The notes beneath the pieces were generated by a model, which was not told where the DNA came from, ran no database searches, and saw only the letters and a program-made list of their open reading frames with translations. A stretch of DNA of 64,000 nt from Acanthochlamys bracteata (Eukaryota > Streptophyta > Magnoliopsida > Pandanales > Velloziaceae). The stretch is taken from positions 1,860,001-1,924,000 of the forward strand of contig CM034138.1 in the NCBI GenBank assembly GCA_019914995.1, written 5' to 3'. Both the position numbers and the translations under genes were made by a program. Of the stretch, positions 34,890-47,066 are shown in pieces (positions within the stretch are counted from its first letter, which is position 1; every line of letters begins with the position of its first letter).

Positions 34890-37382
34890 ATGGTTGCTTC
34901 ACTTGCCACATCGGCATTCTTCCCCGTCCCACCTTCATCTTCCTCTGCTCCGCCCAAAGCCTCATCGCCATTGGCCAGCACCCCTGACAGCTTAGACGCT
35001 AGAGGCTTCGTAGCAAAACCTGCAACTTCTTCAGGCGGCCTGCAGGTTAAAGCTAATGCCCAAGCTGTTCCAAAGGTTAATGGCACAAAGGTTAGCTTTA
35101 AGACTGATACCTCCAAGAGCAAGGATGATGCTCCTTCTGCCCCCAGGACGTTTTACAACCAACTTCCAGACTGGAGTGTGCTCCTTGCAGCCATCACGAC
35201 AGTGTTTTTGGCTGCTGAGAAGCAATGGACTTTACCTGATTGGAAGCCTAAACGGCCTGACATGCTTGAAGATGCTTTTGGCCTTGGGAAGATTGTTGAG
35301 GGTGGGGTATCCTTCAGGCAGAACTTCTCTATAAGATCGTATGAGATTGGTGCTGATCGAACAGCTTCTATAGAGACGTTAATGAATCACTTGCAGGTTA
35401 GTTGGTTAACTGTGGTGTTCTTTGTTGAGTTTTAGAAATTCATAACATTTAATCCCTCTCAACCCATTTATGTACAGGAGACTGCACTGAATCATGTCCG
35501 ATGTGCTGGCCTGATGGTGGGTGATGGCTTTGGTTCAACACCAGAGATGAGTACAAGAAATCTAATATGGGTTGTGACAAAGATGCAGGTTATTATCGAA
35601 CATTATCCTTCCTGGTAAGTTCTGTGTAACTTGTTGGTTTCTTTACGTTCTTGCTGCACAATAGGAACTCTTTTCTTACTGGTAGAATTTGAAGTGTTTT
35701 CATTTAGCTCATACATAGGACTTTGTGCGAATGCTTAATATGCTCATGTATCAACATGAAAGGCTGATGGATTGATTTCAATTCTTTACCAGGCACTAGT
35801 CTTTCGTAAAATCTGTGGAGTGGGTTGATATACTTGTTAATTATCAAATTACCACTTAGTCAAAAGGTAATAAACTCAGATTCTTCTCAGTGTCTAGGGC
35901 GTATATAAGGGAGCCGGAATTGGCAACCAAGCTGCAAATGACAAAAGTTGTATAGTATAGTTAACAGAAAACCTAGCATGCAGTAGCAATTTATATTATT
36001 TGAATTTGAGATCTGTTCCTCTTTCTTGGTACATTGTGGATATGCTGCTAAATTTGAGTTGCTTTTATTATCTATTTGGGGAATTTTAACAAATCTCTGG
36101 AAAAATTGTTCACGGCCAAATGATCTAAACAGAGAGATATGACTTTGATAGAGGTTCTGTTTCGTTTAGCATTATGCCAATTCTTTTAGTTGTCTCCTCT
36201 TTAATTCTCAAGTTCGTTAAAACCTTTTAACTGCTACAATTAAATGACTTCTAACTTTGTCAAATATCAATATTTATTCATTTGTGTGGACTAGTTGACA
36301 AATTTTAAAGCTATCTGTAGGGGAGATATTGTTGAAGTTGACACATGGGTAGGTTCATCAGGCAAGAATGGGATGCGGCGTGATTGGCATGTTCGTGATT
36401 GTCAAACGGGGAAGACGATTATGAGAGCGACTAGGTTGGTATTTGATTAAGATGTTTTATTCGGATTGCAATCCTGCTTTCTATATGAAAGTGAGTTTAG
36501 TTAAGGTTGTTACTGCATTTTTTCTAACCTGAATTTTTTTATCTGCCAATGCATGTAGTGTATGGGTTATGATGAACAAGCTCACGAGGAAACTCTCAAA
36601 AATGCCAGAAGAAGTCAGGGCAGAAATTGAGCCCTACTTCTATGAGCGGACGGCTATTTTTGATGAAGACAACAGAAAACTCCCCAAACTTGATGATGAT
36701 ACTGCAGATTATGTTAGAAAGGGGTTGACTGTAAGTCATTAGAATTTTGGAGATGCCATTTATAGCTTTCAAATATCTCCTTTCTCATCACTTTATTTTC
36801 CCTTCTGATCTATGCTTGCTTCATACATGAAACTTACAGCCAAAATGGAGTGACTTGGATGTGAACCAGCATGTGAATAATGTCAAGTATATTGGCTGGA
36901 TTCTTGAGGTAGTTTTCATGACTGCTACACAGAATTTTGACATTTTCTTTCTCGTTTGATAGTATGATCATTTTATGACCTATCTGATGATGTGTCTTTT
37001 CTGGTATACTGCATGGTAAATCCTTGCCTTTAGAGACATTTTTTGCATTTTGAGGTCTAGTATGTTCTCAGGACAATCAGCTGTTCTAAGATTAACAAGT
37101 ACATTATAGGATCTGTTTCTTTTAAATGGATTTGAACCTTCCTTTGTGACTCTGCAGAGTGCCCCAATGTCACTCCTTGAAAGCCATGAGCTTGCGAGCA
37201 TGACTCTGGAGTATAGGAAGGAGTGTGGTAAAGACAGTGTGGTGCAGTCCCTGACTGCTGTGTCCACTGAATCCAAGGAAGGTTCATCTGGGTCCGGATA
37301 TGAGTGCAGGCACCTTCTGCGCCTTGAGGATGGCCCTGAAATCGTGAGGGGAAGAACAGAATGGAGACCAAAGAGCGCCTAG
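34890..37382 (+). CDS. FATB: Palmitoyl-acyl carrier protein thioesterase, plastid (FATB)
   Basis: Six coding exons, 407 aa: 34890-35396, 35478-35614, 36321-36434, 36559-36730, 36840-36908, 37158-37382. FATB releases saturated fatty acids, mainly palmitate, from ACP in the plastid stroma for export. The N-terminus is a Ser/Ala/Pro-rich transit peptide (MVASLATSAFFPVPPSSSS). The hydrophobic segment DWSVLLAAITTVFLAAE (about residues 94-110) is the known FATB membrane-like stretch. Two hotdog repeats follow. Catalytic residues are visible as D317, N319 and H321 in DLDVNQHVNNVKY and E355-C356 in YRKECGKDS. The length is normal for FATB. Expression is probably broad; the large leader intron is the only regulatory feature visible. 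Confidence 0.96.
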
Positions 37383-39828
37383 TACCGTGGGAACTCAGCT
37401 GCACTCCCTGTTGTGAGCTCCTGAGAAAGAACGAAGAGATAAATATCTGGTGAAACGTCAATGTCTGTTGCTCCCATCATTTCTAGCTGTGGCAGGGTCG
37501 TGGTAGGGATCAAAGGTAGCTTGTATCAAGTACATGGTACAGCCATAAAATTATGATATGTTCTTGTGTAGAGAGGGAAGATATTATATGTTTGGATCTA
37601 CATACGAATCTTTCTCATATTCATTTGGTATTTTTTAATTTTTTTTGGGTTCTGCTGATGTTTGGGCTGGATGTTGGGTATTTCCCAATTCCAACTTCAA
37701 ATGACCAAGATGCAGATGTATATTTATATCTGCCCATAATGGAGAAATCAAAATGGCCCTTTTTGTTAATCATTAGCTTTTACTCGTCAACAGTTGAGAT
37801 CATGAACCTGCACTTAGCATATGAACTGCAGCAGGTGATCTATTGCCTTCTGTGTACAAAATTTCTGTGTTTTGGCAAAATAGTATGTTGAGAGTGATTG
37901 CTATCTTTCCACGTGTTTGGGCGTGATTTCATGGCATGGTTTGCACCTGAAGGAAGAAAGAAAAGAGTCATCCTAGGCTGGTTGGCTGGGCAGGGGAAAG
38001 AACCTTACGTGCCATTTCACTTTGAGATGCTTTCATTTCTGAAAATTACATCTTTTATAAATTTTTTAAAAATTTTAAAAAGTATTCAAAATATATGATA
38101 TAATTTTTATATACATAACTTTTATATTTTTCTAGATAAAAAATTAAATTTGTTATTTTGGAAATTTTTAATTAAAAATTTTTATTTTATAAGTATTTCT
38201 AAATACTTTTTAAGTTGTTAGCGGGAATTGTTCGGTGAATACTCACTAGATGAGATTGAGTTCTGTATACAGTAGAATTAGAAATTAGTTCGTCAAGATC
38301 AAGATAATTGAAACACAATTTTTAATAAATTAAGACAAAAAATAAATCCGAATTTTAAATATAGGAACAAATAGTGGAAAACAATCCCTTTATTGTACTG
38401 CTCAAGAATATTATATGAGAAAAGAAACATATGAGAGTATTATGTTTCCTCATTTTTTAGTAATGTAAAAAGTCATCTGTATGGGCTTTGTTCAGTAGCA
38501 TGGTTTCTGTAAATGGGCTCTTCAAGATTTTGGACCAGAAACTATGGATTGCTTGTAGTTAAAAAGGTATCAATACATCAGATTAAGTTAAAAACAAAAT
38601 CTTTAATATGATAACGACGTGACATGAAATCCTAATAAAATACCAATTCGAAACCAAACATAGTTGAAAATTTTCCGAATAAGAACACGATAGAATAGTA
38701 AGATTAAGAAAATGGTCCCAGATTCTTAGCAGTTGCTTTTTTTGTTTGGTTTTCTTTTTTCTTGATAAAAAAAGTGTGATAAATCTTCTTTTGAGAAAAA
38801 AAGATTTTAAGTTTTTTATTTCTATTCTTTTTAACTCTTTTTCTTAAGATAAGAATTAATAATTAAAGTTAAGTTGGGATCTCCAATGTTAAAGCATCCA
38901 AAGTTTTTGAAGACCCATAAATCCTGTTCTCTCTCCCCTTTTAATTAACAAAAGTAGAAAAACTAAAAAAACGCATGAAAAAAAGATTGCTTTGCAATGT
39001 TGCTATAGTTAAATAAACAATCTTTTAATTTTTTCTAAAAAAAATTCATCTAAATAAAATGAAACATTTTAGAAAAAACAATTATATGTGTATGTATATT
39101 AAATATTTCACTACGTACGTACACTTAATATAAACTATTATTATTCAAATATGACGAAAATTTATTTTTCAGTAACGCTATTAACTCAGCTAATTCAATT
39201 AACTCTTCTAATCCATACGTGAGTTAGCTGAATTATGCAGGTAATAAAAGGTAACCGGAGGAACCGGGTTGTACCCGGTTACCATGAGGATAGGGTCACC
39301 GGCATTGACATGATGAGTTGTTTGTAGCGCGTGCGAGGTGATTGACAGGTGTGCGTGAGGGTTAGGAGAGGAGAGTATTTGATTTCTACAGACAACTCTC
39401 CGACACACTCCAAAACCTCTCACATGTCTGTCTTCTCATTCCCGACCCCACCACTCTTTTGATATTTAATTATTAAATAACAACTTTATTAATTCGTTAA
39501 TTAATAATTAATTTTAACTCCTCTTGCCCACCCAACACAGACACATTGGTCCCACCACTTTTCTCACCACCTTCTTCTTCCCGGCTCAGCTCAGCTCCGC
39601 TCCGCATCTATGGCTTGAAAGTAAAACAACTTTTATTTAGAGCTCGACAAAATTTTTTTTTATAATATTGAATTATATAATTTTATTTTAATTTTATATT
39701 TACTTATTTTAAATATTTACTTTTATCTAATTTTATTTATTAAAATTTATTTTTACAAAATTTAGCTTTTGAAACACAGACCTTATAGGACTGAGCTCAG
39801 CTCAGCTCAGCTGCGATGAGCTGTACAA

Positions 39829-39834
39829 GAGACA
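39829..39834 (-). promoter_or_regulatory. Candidate auxin response element
   Basis: GAGACA on the plus strand, i.e. TGTCTC on the minus strand, the ARF binding hexamer, about 300 bp before the Aux/IAA start codon. A second copy is at 40085-40090 in the leader. Six bases occur often by chance; the Aux/IAA context makes it worth noting. Confidence 0.35.
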
Positions 39835-39982
39835 AGACAGCGGGAACCAGACAAGGTGGGACCTATAGAGCAGAACAACGTCCATATTCTCACACGGTCC
39901 TTCTCAGCTTGTCCCTGCTCGCTCTTGAATCTCCGCCTTGCATTTCATTACGTGGCACAATCTCGTTTCTCCTTCACCTCTA

Positions 39983-39990
39983 TCTATAAC
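39983..39990 (+). promoter_or_regulatory. TATA-like box of the Aux/IAA gene
   Basis: TCTATAAC about 140 bp upstream of the ATG, within a pyrimidine-rich stretch. This would give a leader of roughly 110 bp. Confidence 0.4.
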
Positions 39991-40125
39991 ACCTTCCCTC
40001 CCAAAAATCTCCATAGCTAGTTCCTCTCTTTTCTTGGTCTTCTTCTAACCCTATTTTATAGAAACGAAGCAAAAGAGTGAAAGTGAGACAAGTTACGGAG
40101 TGTTTACTGAGTCCATCGGAGAACG

Positions 40126-42740
40126 ATGAGTTCGACGGAGTCGACAGGGGAGTCAGGGTTAGACTATGAAGAGACAGCTTTAACTTTGGGATTACCAGGT
40201 GGAGCACCAACAATACCAGCAGCTGCTGCAGAGAGGAAACGAGGGTTTGCTGAAACTGTGGAGCTAACGCTTGCTGGAGAGAAGATTGATCCTAATGGTG
40301 GTAAAAGTGCTAGCTCTGTTGCTGCTGCCGGCGGTGGAGTGAAAGGGAAGGCATCGGCAGCTGATCGATCTTCTGATGAGGCGACTGATCGTGAGTGCTC
40401 TGACACCGGAAAACCTCCATCTGCTAAGTATGCATTCAAGCTATAAAGTTTTGAACTTTGTTAGAGTCCTGTTTTAACGAGATTTTTGCTGGAATTTGTT
40501 TGTGGTTATAGAGCAGATTTGTGTTTAGATGACAGTTTCTGCTATTTGGTTTGATTGGATTGCTTGTGGAGATATTTTTGGGAGGAATTTTAGTAGCTTA
40601 ATCTAAACGGAATGATTAATTCATTCCTGCTGTTAATAGAAAACCAAATCAGGAAGCGAAATTAATATGATATGCTTGTATAAAAGTGGATCTATCATAG
40701 GGTACATATGTAATTTTTTGGATTCTGTGTGGTTGTGTAGGGCGCAGGTGGTGGGATGGCCGCCTGTGAGGTCTTACCGGAAGAACGCTCTCAAAAGCTG
40801 CACCTTTGTCAAGGTAGCTGTTGATGGGGCACCCTACCTCCGCAAGGTTGACCTAGAGACATACTCTAGTTATGATCAGCTGCTCAAGGCCCTTGAAGAA
40901 ATGTTCTCCTGCTTCACTATCCGTATGTATCCGATCAAGATGGCCCTTCGCTAACGGATGTTTGGTTTTTTGCTGATGTAATTTGTTTTACTGACTTTTG
41001 GTTGTTCAGGTGATTATCGGCTGGTTGATCCAATGAACGGGACAGAGTACATGCCCACCTATGAGGATAAGGATGGCGACTGGATGCTTGTTGGTGATGT
41101 TCCTTGGAAGTAAGTCAGATTACAACTTTCGTGATCATTTTTTTGCTATGAGTTTAGTAGATTTTATTCCAAATAATTATAAGTTGTTGATAGTATCGTG
41201 TGCAAACTTTTTTGTCTATGACTGGTGATGGATTGTTAATTCTCTTGCTGAACAATAATGATAAGTAGTTTGCATCCATATGTTGTGTACTTGGTCGCTC
41301 GTAGAATCTCTGCAATTTTGTAAGTAGAAAAATTAGTTTGCCCATTCTCAAATGCAGGTGTCTTTGACATGATTTGGAGATGTGGAAGTATGATAGATCT
41401 AATTGTATGATCCTTTTCTTCTCATAAAGGCTATGATTTGGTTCAGTTTATAAGCACTGGTGAGATGTGAGATACGATTGATTATAGGATTCATATCTAG
41501 CCAGTCTAGCAGGCGATCTAGAGGTTGTGGGAGACACTAGATCCCCTTGAATTTGACTGAAGGCCTTGAGCGAATGCTGGTAGTTGGAAACTCGAGATTT
41601 TAAGTTTTGGTCCCTGGTACTTATGGAACACCAAATCTGCGCCATCCTGTGCTGTTGCTGTGTTACCATCCAGTTCTAGGGAAATATTTTGTTACCCTCT
41701 TGTGGTATCAGGCAAAGTTGCTTCCCAAACTTACCTCCATGAGCAGGCATGTAATCTATAAGGTTGTGATGAGTTTTGTCATAGAGCAGTACTCCTATAA
41801 GTTTTTGTTGTGAAATAAGCAACTGCGAAGTCTCTAGATCAGTTGTTCCATACAGTTTATATTATGAGCTTTCCTTTTCTATGTTTGCTGTGGTTGTATG
41901 TGCCATTAATATTTTCTTAGTCATCTGTAATTGGGGGATATCTCTCAATTCAATTTCATTGAATTAGTCCATAGACCATCTAACATTAAGCGGCATATAG
42001 GAGATTGCATTATTTGTAAATGTTGAATTAGAAGTATTAGTTGAAATATTTTTGCTAGATATTATGAGTCCCTGAGCTTGCAGGAGAGTCATTAATTCCT
42101 AATTGCTTCAGCCTAAATGCTTCATGTCTGCAGCTTCGAGCCTTGAGAATTTTTGTTTCCAAGGATGAACTTGTAACTTTAAAGCTTGCATATCAAGGTT
42201 GTGTTGAATTGCTTAATCATAATTATTTTTTAGAGCAGCTATCAATGGAATGAATTGCATTCTCAAATTTGGATACATGTTATTAAACACCCAACTATTT
42301 GCACTGCTTTTCACATTGGTGTCTTCCCATGATGTTGCTACAGCATGCATTTGGTATGAATACGCATACTCTGTAGTTTAGTTTCTTTTTGCCTTTGTTT
42401 AATGTTCTTCAAATCATTTGGTAACCTATTAAATACAATTTGCATCAAATGTCTTAAACTGGCAAGAATTTATCCTGATCCATTGTTTCTTACAGAATGT
42501 TTGTTGCATCCTGCAAGCGCCTTCGATTGATGAAGAGCTCAGAGGCTGTGAACTTAGGTAACACTTGCTGTCATCTCAATCTATTTGGAGCCTGATTTTT
42601 TTTACCCCACATACTATGAAATGTGAATGCATCTTTAATTAATTTGAGTACAACATGTTTGCTTTGATCGAACTAACCCCTTTTTTTTCTGCAAATCTGA
42701 TAAAGCAGCACCAAGGAGTGCAGGCTCGAACACCCGGTGA
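40126..42740 (+). CDS. Aux/IAA auxin-responsive repressor
   Basis: Five exons, 225 aa: 40126-40427, 40741-40922, 41010-41109, 42496-42557, 42709-42740. Domain I: the EAR repressor motif LTLGL at residues 19-23 ([10 protein letters not shown]), which recruits TOPLESS. Domain II: the degron [13 protein letters not shown] (core 105-111), bound by TIR1/AFB with auxin. Domains III/IV form a PB1 fold: [20 protein letters not shown], then [16 protein letters not shown] with the acidic OPCA motif near 180-186, and SCKRLRLMK. It represses ARF transcription factors in the nucleus until auxin triggers degradation. The linker between domains II and III is unusually short (ALKSCT). The C-terminus [10 protein letters not shown] lacks the usual basic tail. 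Subgroup not assigned. Intron 3 is 1.39 kb. Confidence 0.95.
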
Positions 42741-44389
42741 AGTGGATGTATCGCTTCAAGATCTTAGTTGTACAGGGATTGTTCTTCCTTGGTGTTAGTC
42801 GGTGGTCTCTGTTGAGTTTTGACTTCGCGTCCTGGTAGAGCAGACATAATAATATCTGTATTATTAGTTACTATGATAGGGTTTTGGCTTGAAGTAAGCT
42901 ATAAATATACACATTACAGTTTGTTTCATCACCAATAAGATCAGACTCCAACTTGTTGATGTGTGAAAGTTATTTCTTGCTTTTGATTGATGAGGTAAGA
43001 GTATCGAGCTAAGGAGATCGCAGCCTGAGCTTGATAAGAATCGGTTGCCTATCATTTAAGGTTGCAGTTGCTGAGAATGAAGCGCAACCATCTACGTTCC
43101 TTGTGGCTTAAGCATATTGAACATTTCAAACTTTGCGCTGTTTGTTGAAGGCAGTTGCACCTGTTTTGAATCTGCTTTGCGTAAATTTTCAAAGTAGTAT
43201 TTTTCAAAATTTATGAGCTCCAAGTATTGGCAATGCTGGTTTCTCTTAGGGATGGCAATTCGGATTCCTGGATCGATCCGTATAATAATCGAATTAAAAT
43301 TATTTAATTTTAATTTAATTTATTTATAGCTGCGTTAAATTCGGATCTATTCATTAATAATTAAAATAATTAAATAAAAATTATAAATATTATTTTTAAT
43401 ATAATATATAAAATATTAATTATGATATATTTAAAAATAAATTATATTTAATTTATTATTATTTTTTTAATTATAATATATATTATATAAATAGTTATAC
43501 GGATTAACGGATTAATTTTGGATCAATTCGAACTCGATTTGAACTCATTTAAAATTTTCAGATTATTTTCGGATCGATCCGAGATCGATCCAAATCCACT
43601 TAAAATTTAATTCAAATATAATCTTTTCGAATGAGTTTCGGATCGGATCGAAAATTTTCTCTTCTAATTTTTCTTACAACTGAGGAGAGTCCATTCATAA
43701 GTTGAAATAAATATTTTTGAAAGGAAAACTTAAACAAATAATAACTCTTATTATTATTATAGTGGAGTTGGATTTCAAGTAATGATTAATAGTAATTAAA
43801 TTAAACCTTAATTAATCAATCATGATAATTTAGTTAATTATTTCTAATATAAATTAGGATACCCTGTCGCATTACGTATTTACGATCTGGGCCCTCATTT
43901 AAGAAAAAGAGAAAAGAATAGATTCCCCTCCATATTCTCATTTTTATTCTAATAAATAATTAATATTGAATAATCAAAGTTTAATTAAACAAACAATTAA
44001 TTAGAAGAGATTAGTTGTTGTTTTAAGTTTTAACTGCAAGCTATTAATCGGTTCAATTATAGTTCCATTAAGTGAATTAGTTACCATCAGCTAATTATTA
44101 ATTATTTTACATTTGACCCCTTGCCTCTTATCTATAATAGTTAAAAGCACCTTGTTAGACTAATAACAAGTCTTCTCCGTAAAAGAGAGCCGCCGGCTTT
44201 GTGTAATTGAATTTCAGGCGAATCAAAATCCGGGAAACAAGTTCCGGCCATTCCAAAGCCCGGCGTTACCTTGTTTTCTTTCTCCTAAGGATCCCAAAAA
44301 TTCTTCTTTTGGGATCAAAATGGCGACCAAAATTCTTCTATTTCGAGACCACGATATGATGTAGGCACCAGTTTTAAGAGTTTGGCACA
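42741..44389. other. Intergenic with an A/T-rich repeat
   Basis: Aux/IAA 3' flank. Then at 43250 GGGATGGCAATTCGG starts an A/T-rich, GGATCGATCC-containing repeat to about 43665 whose other end is not clear. 43700-44200 is A/T-rich. The leader of the PP2A relic follows. No intact gene. Confidence 0.45.
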
Positions 44390-46560
44390 ATGTGGAAGCA
44401 ATTCCTAAGCAAATCACCTAGGCGATCTTCGAAAGCCGATAATCGTTGCGGTGCTTCCTCTTCCGAAATTTCATGTGGCAATGCTGCTGATTCTGGCAAT
44501 GAAATCTTTTGGACGAGCAGCGGAACTGCTGTGCGTAGTTGATCGAACACTGTGAAACGAATGTCCTCTGCCATATTCCCGTCAAGTGTTGTCACCGGCA
44601 TAGAGCCGCTGTTGTCATTCAAAGATGTCCTGAACCAGGAAAAGAATAATCTTTTCAGTTAGCAAGTTGAATTTATGCTGTGTTGTTGTCGACTTCTCTG
44701 ACCCGAGCAAAAACTTGGCAGAGAAAGATGTAAAGCGTCAGACCCTGCTAGATCTAGTAGCATTTGTTATACACCACGACCTCCCGGTTCACTGAGGCGA
44801 TGATCTCTGCAAGTTGTAAGATGCTTGCCAATTTGTTCAGGTGTTCCCTCCGAATTACAGGTCAAGCTCAGGTGGAGGCAGGGAAAGTGAGGAAGAAGAA
44901 CCTATGTTTGATCCTGCATGGTGCCGTCTGCAAATTGTCTGAGTTGCTTCTCAAGTTTTTTTGCATATTCCTCACTTGATGCAAAGATTGGGAAGAAGAA
45001 TGTGGATCATTCCTTCATACCCAGATTACTCGAACTCTTTGATTCTGAGAATCCCAGAGAAAGGTACTGTCTAGAAACTATCGCATAGAATCTACGGAAA
45101 TTCATGGTACACCATCCATTTGTTCTATAAAGCAGTTAGCAACGTATTCTACAGTTGTCTTTGAGACAGAAAGGCAAAATGGGATTGCCGAACTATTAGA
45201 AGTCTTTGGGAGTCTTGTCAGTGGATTTGCATTGCCTCTAAAAGAAGAGCGCAAGATCTTCTTTTGGAAGCCCTCATACCGCTGCACAAACCAAGAACAG
45301 TTGGGATTTATCTTCAGCAGTTTACATACTTCAGTTTATAGAGAAAGAGCCAAAATTAGCAAGCAACATCATTAGGGGGTACTGAAATATTGGCCGGTGA
45401 CCAATAGTCAGAAAGAGGTTATATTTTTGAGTGAGTTGGAAGAGCTCTTGGAAAATTACCAACTTGCAGGAATTCCAGAAGTGTATGATCCCAATGTTCA
45501 GGCAGATTGCTTGCTGCCTGCTCCCACTTTCAGGTAAAATTTGTCCCTATGTGTTTGCCTCTTGATATCATCTATCTTTAGTTGTTCATATGAAGAACCA
45601 TATTTGGGTCAAGTTGTTAGCACATTCAACTTTCAATTTAAGGCACATGCAATCCTTCTACTGATTGTGTTTTGTAAGATTTTATATTTCTGGCTTCTTA
45701 GGTTTTTGTATAGCAAAGAACATCTGAGAATGGTTGTCCCAGTTGCTGGATGTGTTTATTTTAGAACGTCTGTGGTTCTAAAAGAAGCATATTGTTGTAT
45801 GTGGTAAACATGTCGTAGACAAGACATGTTCAATAAACCATAAGAATTCAGAAATTGTTGATTGCTGATTTAACAAATATCTTGTTCAATTGTGATTGAG
45901 ATCATCCACTGCAAAGAGATGTATGTGGCGAGTGAATTGGTAATTTAGGATAAGGTTAGTTTGCAGTAATATAGGAGAGCTGCAATAATATAGAGGAGTT
46001 AGCTACAAGCAGGTTGATGTTAACTCTTTAGGCTTGAAGAAATATGATTGAATGCCTTCCATACCATTGCAGTGATTGTTGTGTCATAATTTGGATGACT
46101 AGGGCATCTACAGAAACTGACCTAGCTTGCTTATTTGTGTTTGCCTTTTGTGCTTATGTTCCTAACGACTGTATTCAGAGACGTCTATTGAGTGTGCCGA
46201 ATCGGTTAACATATGTTAAATGTGCACAACATGTTTCAGGTTGCTGAAAGGGCTTCTTCTTATGGAACAATGACGATATCATCAGCCTAGTGGCACAACA
46301 TCCAACAAGTCATCATGCCATTAATATTCCTGTCACTAGAAAGAAATGCTAGGAGTCACTGGAACCAGGTGGTATTGAATGTAACACTTAATGTGAGAAA
46401 GATGTTATTGGAGATGGACAAAGAATTGTTCATGGCCTACCAATAAAACTTCGAATAGGAGAGGAAGATGCAAATTGAAACAAGGAAAATGAAGGGGAAC
46501 CTCGGGGCGGCTGGAGAACTATGCAGCCTTTCAGCCAGTGATGGGAAAGACCAGCTGTGC
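44390..46560 (+). pseudogene. PP2A B' (B56) regulatory subunit pseudogene, with intron
   Basis: Starts MWKQFLSKSPRRSSKADN, the typical MWKQ-LSKLP start of plant B' subunits. Then, in shifting frames, come [30 protein letters not shown] with [46 protein letters not shown], and [20 protein letters not shown] with LKEE. An intact intron (45534-46239, CAG|GTAAAA to TTTCAG|GTTGC) sits where B' genes have one, and VAERASSLWNNDDIISLVAQ follows. Multiple indels and stops break every block. B' subunits target PP2A to substrates. The retained intron means a duplicated gene copy, not a retrocopy, and similarity is still high, so decay is fairly recent. The minus-strand ORF at 44374-44622 is its shadow. 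Confidence 0.92.
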
Positions 46561-47066
46561 TGGTTACACCTGTTGCTTTGCCTCCATTGCTGCTACACTT
46601 ACATAGTTGTACACTCCATCCTGTGAGGATTCATATTAAAGAATCGATGGATGTGGTGTTAGGTTTTACTCTTTTGTATATTATAACTATTATGGTGCTT
46701 TCTTGTAACTATTGTGAGAAATTTCTGCAGCTTCAAAGCAAGCCATGTTGTAAGCTCTAAGGAGTATTCATCCACACTAATCTGTATCAAGTCTATTCTG
46801 TAGTAAACTTGTTTCATGTATTGCCTAACTCTTTGCTTTCTTATTAAATCATAGCGCTATAGCATGCCTGTGTCTGCTATTTGATGTAGGACCATGATTA
46901 ACCAATATTGAAATAATCAGATGTTACCATGACAGTCTCTGAATGCTGAATTTCCTACTTTCTGAATGTTTATGTACAAACACAACTTTGCCTCCTCACT
47001 CTGTGAACAAGTAGTTATGCACTCTTGATCAGGAAAAGTATAACAGAATTTCGATTGTCCAGTAAC
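46561..47066. other. Intergenic between PP2A relic and PGR 3' end
   Basis: About 500 bp, A/T-rich, holding the 3' flanks of two convergent units. Nothing coding seen. Confidence 0.4.

Larger units (their letters stand above)
37383..40125. other. Intergenic: FATB 3' flank and Aux/IAA promoter
   Basis: FATB 3' UTR until about 37900, then A/T-rich DNA (38040-38220, 38700-39200, 39640-39770). From 39780 it becomes the Aux/IAA promoter. A CTCAG/CAGCT-rich run lies at 39790-39815. ORFs at 37553-37891 and 39208-39423 show no motif. Confidence 0.45.

Noticed and set aside
37553..37891. 112-aa ORF downstream of FATB
   Set aside because: Hydrophobic, no family signal, in the FATB 3' UTR.
44374..44622. 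82-aa minus-strand ORF
   Set aside because: Antisense shadow of the PP2A B' N-terminal coding region.
45541..45807. 88-aa ORF in the PP2A B' relic
   Set aside because: Lies wholly inside the retained intron 45534-46239.
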